Shown here in pieces: positions 21,901-26,321 of a DNA stretch of 26,321 nucleotides (the stretch's first letter is position 1; every line of letters begins with the position of its first letter). The stretch comes from Ophiothrix spiculata (lineage: Eukaryota; Echinodermata; Ophiuroidea; Amphilepidida; Ophiotrichidae). The position numbers and the translations under genes were made by a program. The stretch is taken from the NCBI GenBank assembly GCA_000969725.1, contig JXSR01S015565.1. One strand, written 5' to 3'. A model generated the notes under the pieces. The model did no database searches. It was not told the DNA's origin and worked only from the letters and a program-made list of their open reading frames with translations.

Positions 21901-22310
21901 ACATCCACTACTAATGGTAGTCATTATATCGATGTATACCAATATTACCCTGATAGTTAACTCTTTCAGTTATTCAAGAAATGAAAAGTTATAATATACA
22001 CAAAAAAAAACAGAAAAGAATCATTTTATTGATTTTAATTTATGTACATGATATTTTTTACATAAAACATTTTATCAAATACCTAATTTGATAATCATAT
22101 TCTTCATATATTCAGTTGATATATTACTTGATGAAAAACAATTTGACGACATGCGATGCTGTAGTTCTGAAAAAATTTACAAAATAGTCATGACTTCTAT
22201 TTTTTTTATTAGGCACGTTTCCTTTTATTGTGTCAGTAAGAGTCACACCAATCTTGAAAGCATGCCGGGTCGGGGACAAAATCGTGACGTGCATCGTGAA
22301 GCACATAGTA

Positions 22311-23477
22311 GCTTTCTGACAAACTTTGTTTTGATTCTTTTCAACATACAGGGATAAATAATCTGATCATTGATATTATGCGTAAAAAACATTGCTTGGT
22401 TAACTAGTACGAATGTACCCTGTAGGGAAAGGAAGTAACAATTCAGGCTGATAGCCCAGGATTACTTCCCAATTTATTAGAACACGGACCTTATTGAAAT
22501 CTGGGAAGAGATCTTTCGTTTTCTTTCTTTTCTTTAAATTTGAATGCAGGAGAAACACAATCATTTGGGTTATCCTCTTGGAAAAACCCGAAAAAGTCCA
22601 AGAAAAATAAATTAGCACCTTTTGTTATCTTGTTTGAACGGGAATTTCCCTCAAAATGTAATATACACATTACGTATACTTTTTGCGGTTCAAATAATTT
22701 TCTATGACTCATTTCATATCCTGTGTGATGATTTATTTCATTACCCATCCAGGTCGATTATTACCGAATCATTTATATTGACTATTTATTTAAGAGTCTT
22801 AAGCAGAAGGCTTGAGGATGGTAATTTCAAATAAAAAATTTAATCGATGAGCATGATGAGTATCCACACTGTCATCTCATTTTTATTACATGAACGAATT
22901 TCTGGGAATTTCAGTGGTTTTGTATTGGTAATTACATATAACTAATAATCTGTGTGTATAATGTAGCGTGATCTAAACTAATAAGAGTGGTTTTTGCTTT
23001 ACGCAAACACGTTAGCGATCATTTTCAGGTAACATACAACATTGTCTTCTGATAATGACCTGCGTGTACGCAATGTTCGTGATACTAGAGCGTATATGCT
23101 TTTAACGCAATAAAACGCATGCGCAATTATAAAGTAGAGGTCGCATTTGAATACACGAAACACAGTTAACGCCTGAACTGATCGATAGTTTTATAAGACA
23201 AAGCAACAAGCAATATTACAATTTTGATTTCCACTCGTTTTTATCGAAAAATGATCAAAACGAATAAGTTAAACGCACAGTTATTTATAAGAATAATTAT
23301 AACCATCTTTTAATTCGGGAATTGTTTAAAATCGTTATTGTTTGTTTTGTGCCTCGGTAATATTCTTCAGGACCTTTGGCTCAAAACAAACACCTCCGAT
23401 TTTAAACAATGACCTCAAAACAGATAATTCGCAGTTATCATTGTCTATAGTCTAGAATTAATTAAAATTAAAATTAT
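22311..23477. other. unassigned spacer
   Basis: No gene is recognised. Around 23100-23150 the word CGCATGCGCA followed by TTATAAAG resembles an NRF-1-like site next to a TATA-like box. No coding sequence follows convincingly, so a promoter is not called. Confidence 0.4.
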
Positions 23478-23546
23478 ATGTCCGACTTCAGTCTTCCATA
23501 TGAAGGCAACGATCCTCCTCCATCTTATAGAAAAGAAAAAGACTAA
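23478..23546 (+). CDS. 22-codon ORF with a PPxY motif (doubtful)
   Basis: ATG at 23478, stop TAA at 23544-23546. The peptide begins MSDFSLPYEG and ends NDPPPSYRKEKD. PPPSY is a match to the PPxY motif bound by WW domains of Nedd4-type ubiquitin ligases, common near the N-termini of small membrane proteins such as the LITAF-type family. The residue mix (acidic, proline, tyrosine, lysine) differs from the AT-driven peptides of other short frames here. It could be a microprotein, a decayed first exon, or chance. No splice donor is obvious after the motif, and the old LINE at 23560-24042 starts immediately downstream. Confidence 0.2.
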   Translation: MSDFSLPYEGNDPPPSYRKEKD

Positions 23547-23559
23547 ACAAATCGAATTA

Positions 23560-24042
23560 CGTTTATTCGTTCATTTCTTACATGATTGTAATTACAATGC
23601 TTGCAACTACATCAACGGAGCATCATTACAAATCGGCAAACACGCGTAAGTGATAATACCCTGAAACGAAATAAGTTACTTAAGTAGGCCTTAACTTACA
23701 ACAACAGCAAAACGTACAAAAACAACACAATCAAGACAGATGGTCTCTAAATTCTTTCTTATATTTTTGCATCTTTCCATGCCATTATTCAAAGAGTTCC
23801 AAAAGTTTGTCCACAATTCTGAACAGCACGAGCAGAAAATACTTTCTTAAGTTTGTTTTATTCGTTCTTTAATCCTGAGCATTTCTTGTATTATATCTGT
23901 GAGTTCGAACATATTTGATAAAATGATTTGCGACAATGTTTGGAAGTTGGCTTGTATGATGCTTGTACATGAAATTGTTAAGGTTGAGTTTGAATATGAC
24001 ATGTATACCATGTATACTGAGAACAAAATTGGTTTTTGATAT
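23560..24042 (-). mobile_element. 5'-truncated LINE, same family as 1864-2404, minus strand
   Basis: Read on the minus strand, it has a broken ORF2 C-terminus (24042-23731), then a 3' UTR that shares AGGCCTAC with the other copy. It ends near 23578-23562 in AAATGAACGAATAAAC, a decayed form of the TGAA tail. This makes the 3' boundary credible. The 5' side is overlaid by a 140 bp tandem duplication (23981-24262). Confidence 0.7.
23731..24042 (-). pseudogene. LINE ORF2 C-terminal remnant, frameshifted
   Basis: From 24042 downwards the frame reads VIFKLNLNNFMYKHH, then a block ending HRYNTRNAQD, and meets an in-frame TAA. After a shift of frame it continues KKVFSARAVQNCGQTF. A further shift gives the final KKEFRDHLS and TGA at 23731-23733. 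The order and spacing match the remnant at 1870-2151 (FMYKHH, HRYATRNAQD, KKVFSDSAIRNSG, terminal FKNQLK). At least one stop and two frameshifts show that it is dead and older than its relative. It is a fragment with no catalytic domain. Confidence 0.8.
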
Positions 24043-24124
24043 TGTTCAGTTTGACAAGACCAGTTTTTGGCCCTTGGAGGTATATATTTAAACAAATAAA
24101 GAGCATGTTATTAATGTTGATCAT
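23981..24124 (+). repeat. tandem duplication, copy a (overlaps LINE remnant)
   Basis: Shared order with the next copy: AGGTT...GACATG, then TTGTTCAGTTTGACAAGACC, GGCCCTTGGAGG, AAACAAATAAAGAGCATGTT and GTTGATCAT. Confidence 0.65.
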
Positions 24125-24262
24125 GAGGTTTGGACATGAAACGTTTAATGTCATGTGTATTGTTCTTGTCTTTGCTCAGTTTGACTAGACTAGTTTTGGG
24201 CCAAAACAGGGGCCCTTGAAAGCATCCAACCAAACAAAAAACACGTTGTTAAAGTCGATCAT
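24125..24262 (+). repeat. tandem duplication, copy b
   Basis: It matches copy a in order: GAGGTTTGGACATG, GCTCAGTTTGACTAGAC, GGGCCCTTGAAAGC, AAACAAAAAACACGTTGTTA and GTCGATCAT. It directly abuts copy a. Confidence 0.65.
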
Positions 24263-24425
24263 ATTATATAGGTACTTTGCCATGGTAGTTTTGATAGTTC
24301 TACTTCATTAACATATTACCATGATTATAGCTAGGCCTGTAGATCGATGGAAGTGGGGTTGTCCTGCCTCAATTATTAGTGGGCAATTTAAAAAAATACT
24401 CCCGCAACGTGTTTAACATGCATAT

Positions 24426-25018
24426 TTAATCCTCGTCTTCCTAAGGGGGGGGGGGGTTACCACCCTACCCCCACCCCCCCTAACGGATGATCGCCGATTG
24501 CACCAAAACGCAAAACAAAGCGATCCCGGGCATTTGGGTACTTGTTTTTACATCCTTTGCGGTCATTTTGACGGGAAAAAAATCGGGGGTGCCACCTAAG
24601 GTTGGGTTATGGTAGGCCGTCAAAGTCGGCGGGTAGGGGGGTGGTTGCCACCTCGGAAAATTTTAAATCGCCATTTTGAAAAATATCTGCATGCTATTGA
24701 CTTGAAACTTACAGAACAAGTTAGAATTGTTGATTCCTTCATTTATTAGCAAAAAAACCGACGAAAATCGGACATTTAGAACCTTTTATGACCATTTTTT
24801 GAAAAAGTGGCCATTTTTGCCAAAAGTCGATATTTTCGGTACGCCTCGACCGATTTTCATGATCTTGGTATCAATGGAATAAGGGGACCCTACCCTAAAC
24901 TATAGTATTAAACAATATATCTTTGGGGGGTCCCAAGTTCAAAATCACAGGGGGTGGTGGTAACCACCCCCCTCAGGAAGACGTGTTACAGAAAAAGGCT
25001 TAGGAAGACGAGGGTTAA
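24426..25018 (-). mobile_element. piggyBac-like MITE family, copy 4 (TTCC subfamily, inverted)
   Basis: TTAA flanks are at 24426-24429 and 25015-25018, with a core of 585 bp in the opposite orientation to copies 1-3. On the minus strand it begins CCCTCGTCTTCCTAAGCC, with the inner repeat ACACGTCTTCCTGAGG (24984-24969). It ends GGAAGACGAGGA. It shares with copy 2 the interior words GGCAAAAATGGCCA, CTAAATGTCCGATTTTCGTC and TTTGACGGCCTACCATAACC. A deletion of about 33 bp relative to copy 2 removes the TTACGTAA/TGACGTCA pair. The frame at 24954-25202 starts in the terminus and is not a gene. Confidence 0.85.
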
Positions 25019-26018
25019 GCAACAGACAGTGGCTGCTCTTAACTTTTGCTCCATCAATTGCAGAATATATTGTACTCAGCCTCCAACGTTGTTCAAGAAT
25101 CATGTCATGTACACAGTAACTTGTGCACTACTTCATATGTGTGTCTGTAACTTAGAAGCGATCTCTATAGACCCTTTTCACTCTCCCGGTCTTTCTGCAT
25201 AAGTCAAAACACCATGCATCTGATATGAAGAAATACATATAAACACTTGACTATCTCGGCTACATGCAGTCAATTGAGAGTGAGTCCATTCTAGAAACGT
25301 GATCTGAATCGGGAATTATGATGATATTTTCCCCCTTCTCTTAGAACATCTTTATAGTAATGACACACAATAAACACACTCAAGAGTTATGCAAAAAATA
25401 CTTCGCTTATATAGTTATTTTAATCTCAATAGTATTTTCCTTTTACCATGAGCATTATGTTAAAAAAGAAAATTCATAATTATTTGTCACTTTGTTGTGT
25501 TGTAGTCGAGGGATTAAAGCTCAGATTTAACAGAAGTGTTATTTAGTAACATAAGAAAACTAAGCATTAATATCATTTGAATATTAGAAAATATAATGTC
25601 CACTTATAAAAATGCCGAATGTTAGTTCAGATTAAAAAACCAATCCCTTTAAAAGGTATATCGCATGTTGATATTGGCGACACAAATGGTTTCCGGTGAG
25701 ACTAACTATTATGATATAAAGTGAGCAAAGGAGGAGTGAAATTACATTTGTATATTGGATTTGGGCAGATTTAGTTTCTTAAAAGCAGGAAATCAACTCG
25801 TAAGGGACACTGTACGCTGAAATAATCGTGTATCGAAATACATTTACTAATCCATTAACCTCAATATGTTTTATATGAGGACACAAAGCGTGTTTTCTTT
25901 ATCTGGACGGTTTCATGTTATCGAGTAAAAATAAGTTGAAAGTTGAAAACTATTTTATGTCACAATTCTTGCAAGATTTATGTCACATTTCTCACTCGCT
26001 TAGGATAACGACTGATAA
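25019..26018. other. unassigned AT-rich spacer
   Basis: No gene, RNA gene, or repeat element was recognised in this kilobase. Confidence 0.45.
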
Positions 26019-26321
26019 AGACATGTATTACAGAAATACATTATTACATATTCCAAATCCGTTCATCTTGTCGTATTTGAAAAGAAATTGACATACTGTG
26101 AATTTGTTACAATAGTATGGATGAATAACTTTAACAAAACATACGAAGTATTGCTATTTCTTCCAATTTTAAGTCACAATCAGAAGAACCGTATGAGTCC
26201 TGCATTGCCTGAACTACGGAAAGCGATAGCGGACCCTGCCGACAATCTATGTTTTGCCGCCACCGATGTTTTGTATCCCGCCACCGAGTTTGTGCCGCTA
26301 TTGACCAAAAAATATCGGGCG
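26019..26321 (+). CDS. open frame running off the right edge (possible exon or transposon end)
   Basis: After a TAA at 26016-26018 one frame stays open for 101 codons to the last base. ATG codons occur at 26121 and 26193. The last 43 codons from 26193 are G+C-rich in an AT-rich region and read like protein (MSPALPELRKAIADPADN, later ATEFVPLLTKKYRA). A pyrimidine tract ending in AAG at about 26152-26173 could be a splice acceptor that keeps this frame. Against a gene, the same bases contain a near-repeat (GCCACCGATGTTTTG at 26269, CGCCACCGAGTTTGTG at 26279), which also suits the subterminal zone of a DNA transposon. I do not recognise the protein. Confidence 0.3.

Larger units (their letters stand above)
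16538..22310 (+). repeat. ancient segmental duplication, copy 2 (expanded)
   Basis: This is the partner of 9587-13110, with at least six blocks in the same order and orientation. It is about 2.2 kb longer because the first block is amplified into about three tandem units (16538-19150), a 652 bp insertion sits at 18183-18834, and further unmatched sequence lies at about 19670-21100 and 21160-21390. The offset between copies rises from about 6,950 to about 9,190 bp. Several short frames inside (19339-19536, 21219-21443, 22088-22357) are not preserved in copy 1 and are left out. Confidence 0.75.

Noticed and set aside
22088-22357. 89-codon frame with a plausible hydrophobic start
   Set aside because: It overlaps a duplicated block, and the matching block at 12910-13110 does not keep the frame, so it does not behave as coding.
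23100-23150. NRF-1-like CGCATGCGCA with TTATAAAG as a promoter
   Set aside because: One short match without a downstream gene is not enough to call a promoter.
23893-23910. GTTCGAAC as a tRNA T-loop near 23905
   Set aside because: It lies in the coding remnant of the minus-strand LINE and no stem pairs around it.
24954-25202. 82-codon frame
   Set aside because: It begins in the terminal repeat of MITE copy 4 and continues into unrelated flank.
1-26321. tRNA and rRNA genes
   Set aside because: I looked for T-loop-like GGTTCGA(A/T)TCC segments and rRNA-like conserved text and saw none with a matching fold; a covariance-model scan was not possible.

Overview
The window looks like AT-rich, gene-poor nuclear DNA of a metazoan, most likely a marine invertebrate. 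I see no long ORF, operon, ribosome-binding-site pattern, rRNA, tRNA or CRISPR array. I do see decayed LINE 3' ends, a hAT-like terminus, TTAA-flanked MITEs, small foldbacks and old duplications. The phylum cannot be fixed from the sequence. No host gene is established. The only protein-like signals not explained by transposons are an open frame running off the right edge (26019-26321) and a 22-codon PPxY-containing ORF (23478-23546).

Layout. 1-215: one end of a hAT-like transposon, cut by the window edge. 1098-1680: two diverged copies of a ~270-340 bp local duplication. 1864-2827: two LINE 3' ends back to back. The first carries an ORF2 C-terminus and a (TGAA)9 tail; the second begins directly after that tail. 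4109-4615: two TIR elements abutting through one shared TTAA. 5387-5923, 14080-14671, 15289-15889 and 24426-25018: four full-length copies of one 530-595 bp TTAA-flanked MITE family, falling into two terminal subfamilies. 23560-24042 (minus): a broken LINE of the same family as the one at 1870. Stretches between these (216-1097, 2828-4108, 5924-9586, 13111-14079, 22311-23477, 25019-26018) show nothing I can name.

The largest structure is not a listed feature type. The 9587-13110 stretch and the 16538-22310 stretch are colinear, diverged copies of one ancestral segment, matching in at least six blocks in the same order. The second copy has grown: its first block is present as about three tandem ~550-585 bp units, and one unit was later split by a 652 bp TA-flanked insertion whose empty site is visible in the neighbouring unit. 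Copy-specific foldbacks (12804-12875; 20238-20499) date after the duplication or survived in only one copy.

No genes act together here. The window records successive rounds of duplication and transposon insertion. The most unusual part is the MITE family, in which the left terminus, a subterminal copy of it and the right terminus have all switched together between a TAACC form and a TTCC form.
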